DNA from: Rhodococcus sp. PAMC28707
GTDB lineage: Bacteria; Actinomycetota; Actinomycetes; Mycobacteriales; Mycobacteriaceae
Reading direction: 5' to 3'
Assembly (NCBI RefSeq): GCF_004795915.1
Contig: NZ_CP039253.1
Span: 62,001 to 126,000, forward strand
Length of the DNA: 64,000 bases
The notes beneath the pieces were generated by a model that worked only from the letters and a program-made list of their open reading frames with translations, made no database searches and was not told where the DNA came from. Shown here piece by piece: positions 17,420 to 26,958 of the stretch. How positions within the stretch are numbered: the first letter of the stretch is position 1; each line of letters starts with the position of its first letter. Both the position numbers and the translations under genes were made by a program.

Positions 17420-17905
17420 CTACGCCGTCACGTTTTTCCGCGTCAGGATCCGGTCGAGGATCGACCCGACGCGCCGCAGAAACGACCGTGGGCTCGTGCT
17501 CAGCTCGTTTGCAACTGTCACCGCGTCGCGGACGGCGGCGACGATACTGCGCTGATCGGTCAAATCGATTTCGGTGGCCGACTGCTCCACGACGGCGATG
17601 ACGTCCGACTTGCTCGGGACCAGCTCGCGCAGATCGTCGCGATATATTTCGACGTACAGCGTGGACTTGTGCACTCGAAACGCGAACTGTCGGCCGTCCA
17701 GGTTTCGACCGAATCCATTTGCGTGTGCCCCGACGGTGATTTGTTCGATGGCGAATCCTGACGCGTCCGACAGTCTCGCCGATCCACAAGCAACTAGGTA
17801 ACCAGGGTCACAAGAGGTCGCTGTCCTACCAGAACCAACATGGCTACCAGCTGTAACCGAGCGATGAGAACCGTCCGGTCGACTGAAATCCTCGGTAGTT
17901 ACCAT
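17420..17905 (-). CDS. Hypothetical protein, no recognised family
   Basis: I do not recognise this 161-residue protein. The start ATG at 17905 is preceded on the minus strand by GAGGAG at five bases, which favours it over an open frame reaching 18046. The N-terminal 35 residues are Ser/Thr/Gly-rich and low in complexity. The middle holds a compact hydrophilic domain (GRQFAFRVHKSTLYVEIYRDDLRELV as two neighbouring blocks), and the C-terminus is a basic amphipathic helix (LRRVGSILDRILTRK). No signal peptide or membrane segment is seen. It sits convergently with the aldo/keto reductase and divergently from the lipoprotein gene. Confidence 0.6.
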   Translation of the reverse strand: MVTTEDFSRPDGSHRSVTAGSHVGSGRTATSCDPGYLVACGSARLSDASGFAIEQITVGAHANGFGRNLDGRQFAFRVHKSTLYVEIYRDDLRELVPSKSDVIAVVEQSATEIDLTDQRSIVAAVRDAVTVANELSTSPRSFLRRVGSILDRILTRKNVTA

Positions 17906-18088
17906 CTCGACTCCTCGTTCTTTTCTATGAAAACACGGTACCGCCACCTCGCCTCGACCGCACTCGGGTAGTCCGGGAGTGTCGACTTCCGACCCATCAG
18001 GCAGGGTGGACTCGACACTTTGTTCCACTACGCCACACCATGGCACCCTTCAGACACACGATCACAGTATCCAGGAGCAGGCATTCCC

Positions 18089-19114
18089 ATGAGAGACAGA
18101 CGTTTGCGGTGGCGAACTCTCGCCGCGGTCGCGGCAACCTCGACGATCTTGTTGGCGGCCGGTTGTTCGGGTGACGGAGCCGACGAACCCGATCCGGTAA
18201 GCGTCGAACCCTTGGCCGGGGTCAGCTCTCCTGAAACCTCGACTACCCCAGCAGGAAGCATCACCGCGTCTCCATCCGGGATCCACTTCACCACTTTCGA
18301 CAATGCCACGCGCAGCGTTCTCGCGCTCGACGATAGTTTTTCGAACCTGTTGGTGTTCGATACATCCGACAGCCGTGCCGAACCTCGAACGATAGCGCTA
18401 AAGGGCGAGGCAGCCGCCATAGTGGCGCCCGGGGACGGCACCGTCGTACTCCCGATGAACGGAAGCCTCACCCGCGTCGATATAGGTGACTCGAAGGTCA
18501 CCTCGACGAAAGTCGAGGCGAATCTACTCAGTGCCGCTGTTCTCGAGGACGGCAGAACAGCTGTAGGAGATGATCGTGGTTCGGTTCATATTCTCGAGCA
18601 AGACGGGACCGAATCGCAGACCATAAATGGTTTGACCTCGGTCGACGCGCTCGCCTCGACCATGTACGGACTTACTGCTCTGGATCGCGATCAGACCTCG
18701 GTCACCGTCGTCGACATCGACAAAGGTTCACTCGGCATCGCTCTCCGCGCCGGTGAGGGCGCAGCCGAGCTGGCCACCGACCGGTTCGGACGAATCCTGG
18801 TGACGGATGCCACCGGAGAAGAACTGCTCGTGTTCTCCTCGGACGACTTGTTGTTGCGTCAGCGCTTTCCAGTCGATGCTCAGCCATGGGCAGTCACCTA
18901 CGACAACCAGTCGGACGTCGTCTGGATCAGCGTGCCCGCCATCAACGAAGTTGTCGGATACACGCTCGACACGGGAATTCCTGTCGAGGTTTCCAGGTTC
19001 CCGACCGTAAGGCAGCCGGATTCCCTCGCAATCGACGCCGCGACGGGCGACTTGCTCGTGGGGTCGGCCGCCGGGGAAGGATTGCAGCGCATAGCGGTTG
19101 GCGACGGCCGGTAA
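18089..19114 (+). CDS. Lipoprotein, LppL-like, beta-propeller-type
   Basis: This 341-residue secreted lipoprotein has a twin-charged N-terminus (MRDRRLRWR), a hydrophobic stretch and the lipobox LLAAGC with the acylated Cys at about residue 26. The mature part has repeated segments of the kind D-x-x-x-N-x-L-x-V-F-D and V-x-V-V-D-I-D, as in YncE-like propeller proteins. The ATG at 18089 lies about 12 bases after AGGAG. By position, next to a DUF5703 gene and pyrD, it corresponds to M. tuberculosis LppL (Rv2138); that is from remembered gene order. The function is unknown. Confidence 0.8.
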   Translation: MRDRRLRWRTLAAVAATSTILLAAGCSGDGADEPDPVSVEPLAGVSSPETSTTPAGSITASPSGIHFTTFDNATRSVLALDDSFSNLLVFDTSDSRAEPRTIALKGEAAAIVAPGDGTVVLPMNGSLTRVDIGDSKVTSTKVEANLLSAAVLEDGRTAVGDDRGSVHILEQDGTESQTINGLTSVDALASTMYGLTALDRDQTSVTVVDIDKGSLGIALRAGEGAAELATDRFGRILVTDATGEELLVFSSDDLLLRQRFPVDAQPWAVTYDNQSDVVWISVPAINEVVGYTLDTGIPVEVSRFPTVRQPDSLAIDAATGDLLVGSAAGEGLQRIAVGDGR

Positions 19115-19144
19115 AGGCAACGAGAGTCGAGGCGATAACCCACG

Positions 19145-19393
19145 GTGTCGAAGAATCGGTACGGGAGCGGACGCTTCCCGCGAGAGTGGGACTTGACGTC
19201 CGAGGAGTGGGAATACGTTCCACTCCGCCTGCCCCCAGATGTCACACGGGTGGCGGCCTCGATGAGGCTTGCCATTCAGGCCGAGTTCGGCGGTTGGGAA
19301 CTCTCCCGCTTGCGCGTTTACACCGATGGAAGTCGGCGGGTGCTGCTCAAGCGAAAGAAAACTGCCCAGCACATACCCGATCCTGGAATATGA
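19145..19393 (+). CDS. DUF5703 family protein
   Basis: This small 82-residue cytoplasmic protein is conserved across actinobacteria and functionally uncharacterised. The core [15 protein letters not shown] (about residues 20-34), [10 protein letters not shown] (about 43-52) and [13 protein letters not shown] (about 59-71) match the family pattern. It begins with GTG at 19145, 30 bases after the lipoprotein gene, and its TGA overlaps an ATG of the pyrD frame. This suggests one transcription unit lppL-like, DUF5703, pyrD. Confidence 0.8.
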   Translation: MSKNRYGSGRFPREWDLTSEEWEYVPLRLPPDVTRVAASMRLAIQAEFGGWELSRLRVYTDGSRRVLLKRKKTAQHIPDPGI

Positions 19394-19422
19394 GACAAAG
19401 AACGAAGACGGAAAGAAGAACC

Positions 19423-20508
19423 GTGGGCCAGACCTTGTACAGCGCACTGCTTCGGTTGATGTTTTTGCTGCAGCCGGAGCGGATTCACCATCTCGCGTTC
19501 GCGACCATGCGCACGCTGACCTCCTTTGCTCCGACGAGGAAGCTTCTATCGCAGGTATTCGTGGTCGACGATCCACTACTTCGAAGCACAGTTTTCGGGG
19601 TGAACTTCCCCAGTCCGCTCGGTCTTGCTGCAGGCTTCGACAAGAACGCCGACGGCGTGGATGCCTGGGGGCCACTGGGCTTCGGGTTCGCCGAGGTAGG
19701 CACGGTCACCGCACAACCCCAGCCCGGTAATCCGACTCCCAGGCTCTTCCGGCTGCCTGCGGACCGCGCTCTGATCAACCGAATGGGCTTCAACAACCAC
19801 GGCGCCGGCAACGCCGCCAACGTACTGAGGAACCGCCGAGGCGGTGTACCGATCGGCGCGAACATCGGGAAGACCAAGGTCACGCTCCCCGCCGACGCTG
19901 CTGCCGACTACACCACAAGCGCAACGCTTCTCGGGCCGCTGTCCGACTTCTTGGTGGTGAACGTCAGCTCACCGAACACACCGGGCTTGCGGGATCTTCA
20001 GGCTGTCGCGTCTCTACGTCCCATCCTCGAGGCGGTGCAAAGTGTCGTCACGGTTCCCATCCTGGTGAAGATCGCACCCGATCTGTCCGATGAGGACATA
20101 GACGCCATCGCCGACCTTGCTGTCGAGTTGGGACTGGACGGTATCGTCGCGACCAATACGACGATCGACAGGTCGGGGCTGTGCACTTCGGCCGAAGAAG
20201 TCGAGGCGGTCGGCGCCGGCGGATTGTCGGGGGCACCGTTGGCAGACCGCTCGCTCGTGGTTCTGCGAAGGCTGTACGCCCGAGTGGGGACACGCATTGC
20301 CCTCATCTCGGTCGGTGGGATCGAGTCGGTGGATCAAGCGTGGGAGCGCATCACCTCGGGCGCGTCACTGATCCAGGGTTACACCGGTTTCATCTACGGG
20401 GGCCCGTTCTGGATGCGTCGAATCAACAAAGGCATTGCCCTCCGATTGAGAGCGCACGGGTTTACGTCACTGTCGGACGCGGTCGGATCGGACCACCGCA
20501 GCAGCTGA
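19423..20508 (+). CDS. pyrD: Dihydroorotate dehydrogenase (quinone), class 2
   Basis: PyrD oxidises dihydroorotate to orotate with FMN and quinone at the membrane, the fourth step of pyrimidine synthesis. Class 2 features are the hydrophobic N-terminal helix ([20 protein letters not shown]), [15 protein letters not shown] (about residues 58-72), [19 protein letters not shown] as two blocks, [22 protein letters not shown] with the catalytic Ser, and GGIESVDQA near the end. I prefer the GTG at 19423 with a purine-rich GAAAGAAG before it. The ATG at 19390, overlapping the DUF5703 stop, is possible and would add 11 residues. Confidence 0.93.
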   Translation: MGQTLYSALLRLMFLLQPERIHHLAFATMRTLTSFAPTRKLLSQVFVVDDPLLRSTVFGVNFPSPLGLAAGFDKNADGVDAWGPLGFGFAEVGTVTAQPQPGNPTPRLFRLPADRALINRMGFNNHGAGNAANVLRNRRGGVPIGANIGKTKVTLPADAAADYTTSATLLGPLSDFLVVNVSSPNTPGLRDLQAVASLRPILEAVQSVVTVPILVKIAPDLSDEDIDAIADLAVELGLDGIVATNTTIDRSGLCTSAEEVEAVGAGGLSGAPLADRSLVVLRRLYARVGTRIALISVGGIESVDQAWERITSGASLIQGYTGFIYGGPFWMRRINKGIALRLRAHGFTSLSDAVGSDHRSS

Positions 20509-20620
20509 CACGGCGGACAGGGTCGTGACATGCGACGCTCCTGATGGCACGGACGTATCCGAGTGGGACAGTCACCGGTCGGGGCTTGGACGGTCTTTCT
20601 GCTACGCGTGCAACCATGCG

Positions 20621-21289
20621 TCAGCTCACGCGTCGAACGGCCTCGATCGGTGACCAAACGCCGCCGCGTGATCTGGTGAGCGGGTAGCAGCACAGTCCCA
20701 GAACCACCGCAGTGAAGTGACCGACCGCGGTGAAGTTCAAATCGACGGACAGCGGAACTGCATAGAAAACCAATACGCCAGCGATATACAAGTACCGCCA
20801 AGGGAGGGCGATCCGGTAGGTCAGTACCGCTATCACTCCTGCGAGTCCGTAGCTGACACCTACGTCGAGTGTGTCGACCGCCGACCCGGGTGTATAGCCG
20901 TGTCGGATCGCCCAGTACAGCACTCCTTCGCTCACATAGGTAGCGCCGACGTGGGCGACAACGACGACGGACAACCAGCGCAGGGTCCCCAGCCACCGCT
21001 CCGCCGGCACATGAAAAACGTTGTACAGGACAAAGTAGGTAAGCCATCCGCCACCCTCGAGCCAGAACGCGCTCGAGACCAGAACCCGAACCGGGTCTTG
21101 GGCAAGGTGATGCAGGTTGGTGGACCGATTGCCCAACAACACATCGAGAGTGTCCGGCGACAAATACCTCATCGTTACCGACGTCGCCAGCAGAATCGCT
21201 AGCCAGACGAAGGTGCCCGGCGCCCGGCGGACATAGAATCCGGCAGCACGCACATACCTCCGAGGGCGCGAGGAAACCGATCCATCCAT
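20621..21289 (-). CDS. Rhomboid-like integral membrane protein
   Basis: This 222-residue protein has about six membrane segments and a rhomboid-like arrangement: WLTYFVLYNVFHVPAERWLG (about residues 82-101), HVGATYVSEG, GVSYG (about 146-150, in the place of the rhomboid GxSx serine), and FTAVGHFTAVVLG (about 187-199, supplying the histidine). The Ser and His suggest an intramembrane protease, but the second-helix asparagine/histidine region was not confirmed, so it may be a rhomboid relative without activity. It converges on pyrD with a 112-base gap holding no clear hairpin. Confidence 0.7.
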   Translation of the reverse strand: MDGSVSSRPRRYVRAAGFYVRRAPGTFVWLAILLATSVTMRYLSPDTLDVLLGNRSTNLHHLAQDPVRVLVSSAFWLEGGGWLTYFVLYNVFHVPAERWLGTLRWLSVVVVAHVGATYVSEGVLYWAIRHGYTPGSAVDTLDVGVSYGLAGVIAVLTYRIALPWRYLYIAGVLVFYAVPLSVDLNFTAVGHFTAVVLGLCCYPLTRSRGGVWSPIEAVRRVS

Positions 21290-21519
21290 CGACGGGCCTC
21301 GACTACTGCGTCAGCTCGAGCGGACGATCATCTGCGATCGGCGGAAACCTACGCTGAACGCTGTCGAACATAACGACTCCCATTCGCCGCCGGGTGAATG
21401 CTTCCGTGCGGTCGCACCGAACTCGGGACTACTCCCGACTACGCCAACCTTGCAGCCTCTGCAGGATCCGTCCTCACCCAGCAGGGATGAAGACTGACCG
21501 TCTCCATCCCTCGAGGGCC

Positions 21520-22050
21520 TCATCGAGCCTCGTACACACCCGTCAGGACGGCTCGTCCGATCGCGTGCGAAAACAGGTTGAAACCGAGAAACGCCGGCGT
21601 TGCTGTCTCGTCCACTTCCAGTCGCTCGACGTCGACCGCATGGACCACGAAGAAGTAGCGGTGCGGTCCATGACCCGCTGGAGGTGCCGCACCGATGTAT
21701 CGAAACAGACCCGCATCGTTCTTCAACGTGACAGCAGCACCGGGCACACCCGTACCGCCGTCGTCACCGGCACCGACGACGAGCGAAGTCGTGTCGACTG
21801 GGATGTTCGCTACCGCCCAGTGCCAGAAACCCGAGGCCGTCGGTGCGTCCGGGTCGAAGACGGTGAGTGCGAAACTCTTGGTGCCCTCGGGGAACCCGGA
21901 CCAGGACAGTTGCGGCGAATTGTCGTAGCCGCCGGCACCCATGATTCCACTCAACTGCTGGCTACCGAGAGTTCCACCGTCCTCCACATCCTCCGAGGTG
22001 AGTTCGAAGGAAGGCAGTGCGGGAAGTGCGTCGTAAGGGTTGTACGCCAT
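21520..22050 (-). CDS. YbhB/YbcL (PEBP) family protein, Rv2140c-like
   Basis: This 176-residue phosphatidylethanolamine-binding-protein relative matches the length of M. tuberculosis Rv2140c. The ligand-site motifs are present: [14 protein letters not shown] (about residues 65-78), [20 protein letters not shown] region and [13 protein letters not shown] (about 127-139). The ATG at 22050 gives the usual [11 protein letters not shown]-terminus; the longer open frame to 22443 is not supported. It lies 17 bases downstream of the M20 peptidase gene and is probably cotranscribed with it. The molecular role is not established. Confidence 0.9.
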   Translation of the reverse strand: MAYNPYDALPALPSFELTSEDVEDGGTLGSQQLSGIMGAGGYDNSPQLSWSGFPEGTKSFALTVFDPDAPTASGFWHWAVANIPVDTTSLVVGAGDDGGTGVPGAAVTLKNDAGLFRYIGAAPPAGHGPHRYFFVVHAVDVERLEVDETATPAFLGFNLFSHAIGRAVLTGVYEAR

Positions 22051-22067
22051 CAAAAGATCCTTTCGAT

Positions 22068-23429
22068 TCAGCTGTGAAGCAGAAAGTGTTCCAACACCTG
22101 TGTACCGAACTCCAGTGAACTCACCGGTACCCTTTCGTCCACGCCGTGAAACAGGGCTGCGAAGTCGAGCTCGGGCGGCAATTTCAGCGGCGCGAAGCCG
22201 AAGCATCGAATACCCAAGCGCGCGAAAGCCTTTGCATCCGTGCCACCAGACAGCATGTACGGAACCGTACGTCCGTTCTCGTCGTGTGCAAGTATCGCGT
22301 CGTTCATAGCGTCGACGAGGTGCCCGTCGAATGTCGTCTCGTAGGAGTCGAGCTTGGTAACCCACTCGCGTTCGACGTTGGGCCCGATCAGTTCGTCCAC
22401 TTCCCGCTCGAACGCAGCCTGACGCCCGGGGACCACCCTGCAATCGATCATCGCCTCGGCGGTCTGCGGAATCACGTTCGCCTTGTATCCGGCCTGGAGC
22501 ATCGTCGGGTTGGCGGTATCTCGCAGCGTCGCGCCCACGATCCGCGCGATGCTGCCGAGCTTGAGCAAAGTGCCGTCGAGATCCGGGCTCTTCGGGTCGA
22601 AATCGAGTCCGGTTTCCTCGGCCACCGCTGCGAGGAACTCAGCAACGGAATCGGAGATCACCAACGGGAATGTGTGGTTGCCGAGCTTGGCCACAGCTTC
22701 GGCCAGATAGGTCACCGCATTCTCTTCGTGCAGAAACGACCCGTGTCCGGCTCGCGCCTTCGCAGTCAGTTTCATCCAGCCGAGACCCTTCTCTGCCGTC
22801 TCGACCATGTACAGCCGCTTCTCGGTGCCGTCCGGCCTGGCGACGGTCAAAGAGAAACCCCCGACCTCGCCGACGGCTTCGGTGACACCCTCGAACAAGT
22901 CGGGACGATGCTCGACGAGCCACTGCGAGCCGTACTTGCCACCGTTCTCTTCGTCGGCAAGGAAGGCGAAAAGAATATTGCGTGGTGGAACAGTGCCGTT
23001 CGATTTGAATTGTCGCGCCAGCGCCAGCGCCATCCCGACCATGTCTTTCATATCGATCGCGCCGCGACCCCACACGTACCCGTCTTCGACAGCGCCGGAG
23101 AACGGATGCACGCTCCAGTCCGCAGGCTCTGCCGGGACGACGTCGAGATGCCCGTGGATCAACAAAGTGCCGCGGCTCTGGTCCGCACCCGGCAACATCG
23201 CGAATACATTCCCACGGCCGGGGGCACCGGATTCGACGTACTCGGTCTCGTAACCGACCTCGTGAAGTTTCTGCGCCACCCACTCGGCGCACTTCTTCTC
23301 ACCCTTGGTCGTTTCGAGTTCGCCGGTGTTGGAGGTGTCGAATCTGATCAATGCGCTGACGAGGTCGACAACCTCGTCGAGCGCGGTCGTCGGGACAGGG
23401 TCGGGATGGGGATGATCGGCGGAAGACAC
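22068..23429 (-). CDS. M20/M25/M40 family metallopeptidase, Rv2141c-like
   Basis: This 453-residue di-zinc peptidase of the ArgE/DapE/ACY1/CPG2 group hydrolyses a small peptide or acyl-amino acid that cannot be deduced from sequence. Catalytic motifs are present: [13 protein letters not shown] (about residues 88-100, His and Asp), the bridging Asp in [11 protein letters not shown] (about 119-129), the general base and ligand in FLADEENGG (about 154-162), and a C-terminal His in [11 protein letters not shown]. The start is a GTG at 23429. It is followed closely by the PEBP-family gene, the same pair and order as Rv2141c-Rv2140c. Confidence 0.9.
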   Translation of the reverse strand: MSSADHPHPDPVPTTALDEVVDLVSALIRFDTSNTGELETTKGEKKCAEWVAQKLHEVGYETEYVESGAPGRGNVFAMLPGADQSRGTLLIHGHLDVVPAEPADWSVHPFSGAVEDGYVWGRGAIDMKDMVGMALALARQFKSNGTVPPRNILFAFLADEENGGKYGSQWLVEHRPDLFEGVTEAVGEVGGFSLTVARPDGTEKRLYMVETAEKGLGWMKLTAKARAGHGSFLHEENAVTYLAEAVAKLGNHTFPLVISDSVAEFLAAVAEETGLDFDPKSPDLDGTLLKLGSIARIVGATLRDTANPTMLQAGYKANVIPQTAEAMIDCRVVPGRQAAFEREVDELIGPNVEREWVTKLDSYETTFDGHLVDAMNDAILAHDENGRTVPYMLSGGTDAKAFARLGIRCFGFAPLKLPPELDFAALFHGVDERVPVSSLEFGTQVLEHFLLHS

Positions 23430-23480
23430 CCCACGTTCCTACCACCCGGACCAGGGCTATGGGTGAACTGACGTGGGGAT

Positions 23481-23508
23481 TTGGGCGATAGGCCACCCGT
23501 CGTATATC
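23481..23508 (+). promoter_or_regulatory. Weak candidate promoter for tRNA-Leu
   Basis: TATATC (23503-23508) is a plausible -10, with a poor -35, TTGGGC (23481-23486), at 16 bases. A start about 70 bases before the mature tRNA would leave a 5' leader for RNase P. The evidence is only spacing and A/T content in an otherwise GC-rich stretch. Confidence 0.3.
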
Positions 23509-23584
23509 TTTGTCCAGCAAGCAGCGAGCAGGCGTGCGAACAAGATGTGTACACCGTGTCGCTGGTAATTGCAGTGCACAACTG

Positions 23585-23673
23585 GTCCGAGTGGCGGAAT
23601 GGCAGACGCGCTAGCTTGAGGTGCTAGTGTCCTATTAACGGACGTGGGGGTTCAAGTCCCCCCTCGGACACCA
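23585..23673 (+). tRNA. tRNA-Leu, anticodon GAG, CCA encoded
   Basis: The sequence folds as a type II tRNA. The acceptor stem GTCCGAG (23585-23591) pairs with CTCGGAC before A-CCA (23670-23673). The anticodon stem CTAGC/GCTAG encloses the loop TTGAGGT, giving anticodon GAG, which reads CUC and CUU leucine codons. A long variable arm follows, as in Leu tRNAs, and the T arm has GTTCAAGTC. The 3' CCA is in the DNA. Confidence 0.95.
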
Positions 23674-23726
23674 GGGAATTGCACAAGATCTTGTGTATAT
23701 GTTCCAGAAGTTCTGCGTTGAGACAG

Positions 23727-23768
23727 ACGACATAGGCCCCGATTCCCCGGAATCGGGGCCTATGTCGT
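23727..23768 (+). terminator. Perfect 20-bp hairpin downstream of tRNA-Leu
   Basis: The arms 23727-23746 and 23749-23768 are exact reverse complements separated by two bases, a very GC-rich stem followed by TTTT-containing sequence. It lies 53 bases after the tRNA and 30 bases before the next ATG, so it most likely terminates the tRNA transcript. Confidence 0.8.
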
Positions 23769-23797
23769 TTTCGCACGTAGCAAGGAGAGGAAGACGG

Positions 23798-25315
23798 ATG
23801 GTCGACGGGGACACTGTTGTCGATTCGGAGATGCTCGGCTCGTCGCCCGAATGCTCGGGGATCGAGCCGGCCGATCTCGCAATCTGCCTTCGTGTCCTCG
23901 CCCAGGCTGGGTCGCTGGATAAGGAACATCCCGATTCGATTGTTGTGCAACGCGCCTCGGGGCAACTGTTCAAGGACCTGAAACGGGCACGCCGTGTCGC
24001 TGCACGTACGGCCAAGTCGGATGCGGATCGGGCAGTTGTCGAGGCGACCGCCACCGGGTCACCGGATCGTATCGACGACGAAACCGCGGGCATATCGCTG
24101 ACCTCGCGGACCGAAACCGAATTCGCAGGTACGTTGATTCGCCCCCGGCCGTGCTACATCTGTAAACAGCGTTACACGCTGGTCGACTCGTTCTATCATC
24201 AGCTTTGCCCGGACTGCGCAGCGCTGAATCGGAGCAAACGTAATGCCACTACCGATCTGACCGGGCGCACCGCGCTTCTCACCGGTGGGCGAGCAAAGAT
24301 CGGTATGTACATCGCGCTGCGACTGCTGCGGGACGGCGCGCATACGACGATCACGACGCGTTTCCCCAATGATGCCGTCCGCAGATTCGCGGCGATGCCG
24401 GACAGTGACAAGTGGCTCCACCGGCTCCGCATCGTCGGAATCGATCTGCGTGACCCGGCTCAGGTTGTCGCTCTTGCAGATTCGGTGGCCGCTCATGGAC
24501 CGCTCGACATCCTGATCAACAACGCAGCTCAAACGGTCAAACGCTCGATAGGGGCATACAGTGCGCTCGCAGACGGCGAGTCGACGCCGCTGTCACTGGA
24601 CTACATCCCAGCAGGATCCCGGCCGGAAGTGACGAAGTTCGGCACGACGAGTGACGCGCATCCCGCGTCGCTGGCGAGTTCGCTGCCGGAGACCGCCATA
24701 ACGGCGGGCGGTCGTGAATCCCTCACCGCCGAGGCCGTCGCATCTCTTGCGCTGGTTGCGGGATCGGCGAGCGCCGATCGAATCGAGCAAGGTATCGCTA
24801 TCGACGCCGGTGGACTCGTGCCGGACCTGGCAGATACGAACAGTTGGATACACACCGTCGAGCAAGTCGATCCGGTGGAACTGCTCGAAGTTCAGCTATG
24901 CAATTCGGTGGCACCGTTCATTCTGGTCTCCCGCCTGCGCGCAGCCATGGAAACCTCGACTGCACGCCGCAAGTACATCGTGAACGTCTCCGCGATGGAG
25001 GGACAGTTCGGTCGGGCGTACAAGGGTCCCGGACACCCGCACACCAACATGGCCAAGGCCGCGCTCAATATGCTCACCCGAACGAGCGCCAAGGAAATGC
25101 TCGATCACGGAATCCTGATGAGTGCCGTCGATACCGGTTGGATCACCGACGAACGACCCCACCCGACGAAGATGCGGTTGGCGGACGAAGGATTCCACGC
25201 GCCACTCGATCTTGTCGACGGTGCGGCGCGTGTCTACGACCCCATCGTGCAAGGCGAGTCGGGTATCGATCTGTACGGCCAGTTCCTCAAGGACTACGGC
25301 CCCTCACCCTGGTGA
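23798..25315 (+). CDS. SDR-fold oxidoreductase with zinc-ribbon-like N-terminal part
   Basis: This 505-residue protein has a Rossmann-fold short-chain dehydrogenase domain from about residue 150, with the cofactor loop TGGRAKIG (about 162-169) and ILINNAAQ (about 239-246). Before it is a 140-residue extension ending in two Cys pairs, CYIC (about 119-122) and CPDC (about 136-139), which look like a zinc ribbon. An insertion of about 90 residues splits the SDR core. The serine is present (NVSAMEG), but the expected YxxxK reads TNMAK, so the catalytic Tyr is not in its usual place. I recall the HPHTNMAKAAL block in other proteins of this subfamily. The ATG has a strong AAGGAGAGG upstream. The substrate is unknown. 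Confidence 0.75.
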   Translation: MVDGDTVVDSEMLGSSPECSGIEPADLAICLRVLAQAGSLDKEHPDSIVVQRASGQLFKDLKRARRVAARTAKSDADRAVVEATATGSPDRIDDETAGISLTSRTETEFAGTLIRPRPCYICKQRYTLVDSFYHQLCPDCAALNRSKRNATTDLTGRTALLTGGRAKIGMYIALRLLRDGAHTTITTRFPNDAVRRFAAMPDSDKWLHRLRIVGIDLRDPAQVVALADSVAAHGPLDILINNAAQTVKRSIGAYSALADGESTPLSLDYIPAGSRPEVTKFGTTSDAHPASLASSLPETAITAGGRESLTAEAVASLALVAGSASADRIEQGIAIDAGGLVPDLADTNSWIHTVEQVDPVELLEVQLCNSVAPFILVSRLRAAMETSTARRKYIVNVSAMEGQFGRAYKGPGHPHTNMAKAALNMLTRTSAKEMLDHGILMSAVDTGWITDERPHPTKMRLADEGFHAPLDLVDGAARVYDPIVQGESGIDLYGQFLKDYGPSPW

Positions 25316-25436
25316 TGTCGCGCCCTGGGCAGCAGCCGCCATGATCGGCCCTCGCACGTTTGTGCTGGGACACTCGAGGGAATACCGGTTTGCGAAGATC
25401 GGGTCTCGGGCGTGGTGACGGATAGGCGGTTGGGGT

Positions 25437-26933
25437 ATGGGCGACGACGTCGAACAGCAGAAGTTCACCAGGCAGGACCGTCATCGGTTCCGACAGAAGG
25501 TTCAGGACTGCCTCGACGCACTCGCGACCATGCTCGCGGAGCAGACATTCGAGGTAGGACAGCCGCAAATAGGGATGGAGATCGAACTCAATCTCGTCGA
25601 CGACGCCATGGCACCTGCGATGGCCAACGCGACCGTCCTCGACGCGATTGCCGACCCGGACTATCAGACGGAACTCGGCCAGTTCAACATCGAGATCAAT
25701 GTCGAACCACGACCGTTGCGCGGCAGCAGCATCGAAGATCTCGAACGAGATCTTCGGACTTCGCTCAATGCTGCTGACGAGCGTGCACGGGCGTCGGGTA
25801 GCAGACTCGCGATGATCGGAATGCTGCCGACGTTGACCGAGAATCACTTCGAGCATCGCTGGTTGTCGGCGAACCCCAGGTACGACCTGCTCAACCAACA
25901 AATCTTTGCAGCTCGCGGCGAGGATATCGAACTCGATATCCTCGGGGTCCGACTACCCGGCGCGGATTCTGCCGAGAAGCTGTCGACAATCACGGACACG
26001 ATCCTGCCCGAGGCGGCCTGCACGTCGGTGCAACTCCACCTACAGGTTGCCCCGGAGGGATTCGCCTCGCATTGGAATTCCGCGCAGGCGCTCGCCGGCG
26101 TACAGGTGGCTCTCGCGGCCAATTCACCGTTCCTTGCCGGCCGCGCACTGTGGCACGAGACGCGTATCCCGTTGTTCGAGCAGGCAACCGACACCAGGCC
26201 GAAGGAATTGGTGAATCAAGGAGTACGGCCGAGGGTCTGGTTCGGTGAACGATGGATTACCTCGATCTTCGACCTGTTCGAGGAGAACTCACGATACTTT
26301 CCAGCGCTGCTGCCCGTCTGCAGCGACGAGGATCCATTGGCAGCGTTGGCGGAAGGAGTGACACCAGACCTGTCCGAGTTGCGCATGCACAACGGAACCG
26401 TCTACCGCTGGAATCGGCCCATCTACGATCGCTCGTCCGGCGGTCACCACATTCGACTCGAGAACCGGGTGCTACCCGCCGGTCCGTCGATCGTGGACAC
26501 GCTCGCCGATGCCGCCTTCTACTACGGGACCGTCCGCTCGCTCGCAGACGCCGATAGGCCACTGTGGTCGCAGATGTCGTTCGATGCAGCAGAAGAAAAC
26601 TTGCATTCAGCCGCTAGAGGCGGATTCGATTCTCGGCTCTACTGGCCGGAAGTAGGCTCGGTGAGCCCACAGGAATTGGTCCTTCGACGGCTACTGCCGA
26701 TGGCCGATGCCGGGCTCGCATCTTACGGCGTGGATGTCGCCGTGCGCGAGAAGTATCTCGGCATAATCGAGGGCCGCTGCTTGGCTCGACGTTCGGGCTC
26801 GGTCTGGCAACGCGAGGCGGTAGCGGCGCGCGAGCGTGCCGGAGAGGACCGAGAGTCCGCGTTGGCCGGGATGCTCGGTGACTACATGACGTTGATGAAC
26901 GAAGGCGAACCGGTCCACACCTGGTCTTTCTGA
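25437..26933 (+). CDS. Glutamate--cysteine ligase-like protein (GCS2/YbdK type)
   Basis: This 498-residue protein belongs to the carboxylate-amine/glutamate-cysteine ligase-like superfamily. The metal/ATP segment IGMEIELNLVDD lies at about residues 44-55, and further hallmarks are FNIEINVEPRPL (about 83-94), HLQVAPEGFASHWN region (about 200-214) and HHIRLENRVLPAGPS (about 341-355). This organism probably uses mycothiol, so a role in glutathione synthesis should not be assumed; similar actinobacterial proteins are usually annotated only by homology. It is followed 25 bases later by a DUF2784 gene. Confidence 0.82.
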   Translation: MGDDVEQQKFTRQDRHRFRQKVQDCLDALATMLAEQTFEVGQPQIGMEIELNLVDDAMAPAMANATVLDAIADPDYQTELGQFNIEINVEPRPLRGSSIEDLERDLRTSLNAADERARASGSRLAMIGMLPTLTENHFEHRWLSANPRYDLLNQQIFAARGEDIELDILGVRLPGADSAEKLSTITDTILPEAACTSVQLHLQVAPEGFASHWNSAQALAGVQVALAANSPFLAGRALWHETRIPLFEQATDTRPKELVNQGVRPRVWFGERWITSIFDLFEENSRYFPALLPVCSDEDPLAALAEGVTPDLSELRMHNGTVYRWNRPIYDRSSGGHHIRLENRVLPAGPSIVDTLADAAFYYGTVRSLADADRPLWSQMSFDAAEENLHSAARGGFDSRLYWPEVGSVSPQELVLRRLLPMADAGLASYGVDVAVREKYLGIIEGRCLARRSGSVWQREAVAARERAGEDRESALAGMLGDYMTLMNEGEPVHTWSF

Positions 26934-26958
26934 CCCGGTGGGGGCATAGGATCGGTTC

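Noticed and set aside
21311..21523. 70-codon minus-strand open frame between the rhomboid-like and PEBP-family genes
   Set aside because: It begins at the PEBP stop with an ATGA-like overlap, but the protein is low in hydrophobic residues and matches nothing. I could not support it as a gene.
23585..23673. Prophage attachment site at tRNA-Leu
   Set aside because: Neither an integrase gene nor a repeated tRNA 3' end was found in the window.
25437..26933. Glutathione biosynthesis assignment (gshA)
   Set aside because: The fold is that of glutamate-cysteine ligase-like proteins, but mycothiol genes are present and no gshB is nearby, so a specific gshA call is not supported.
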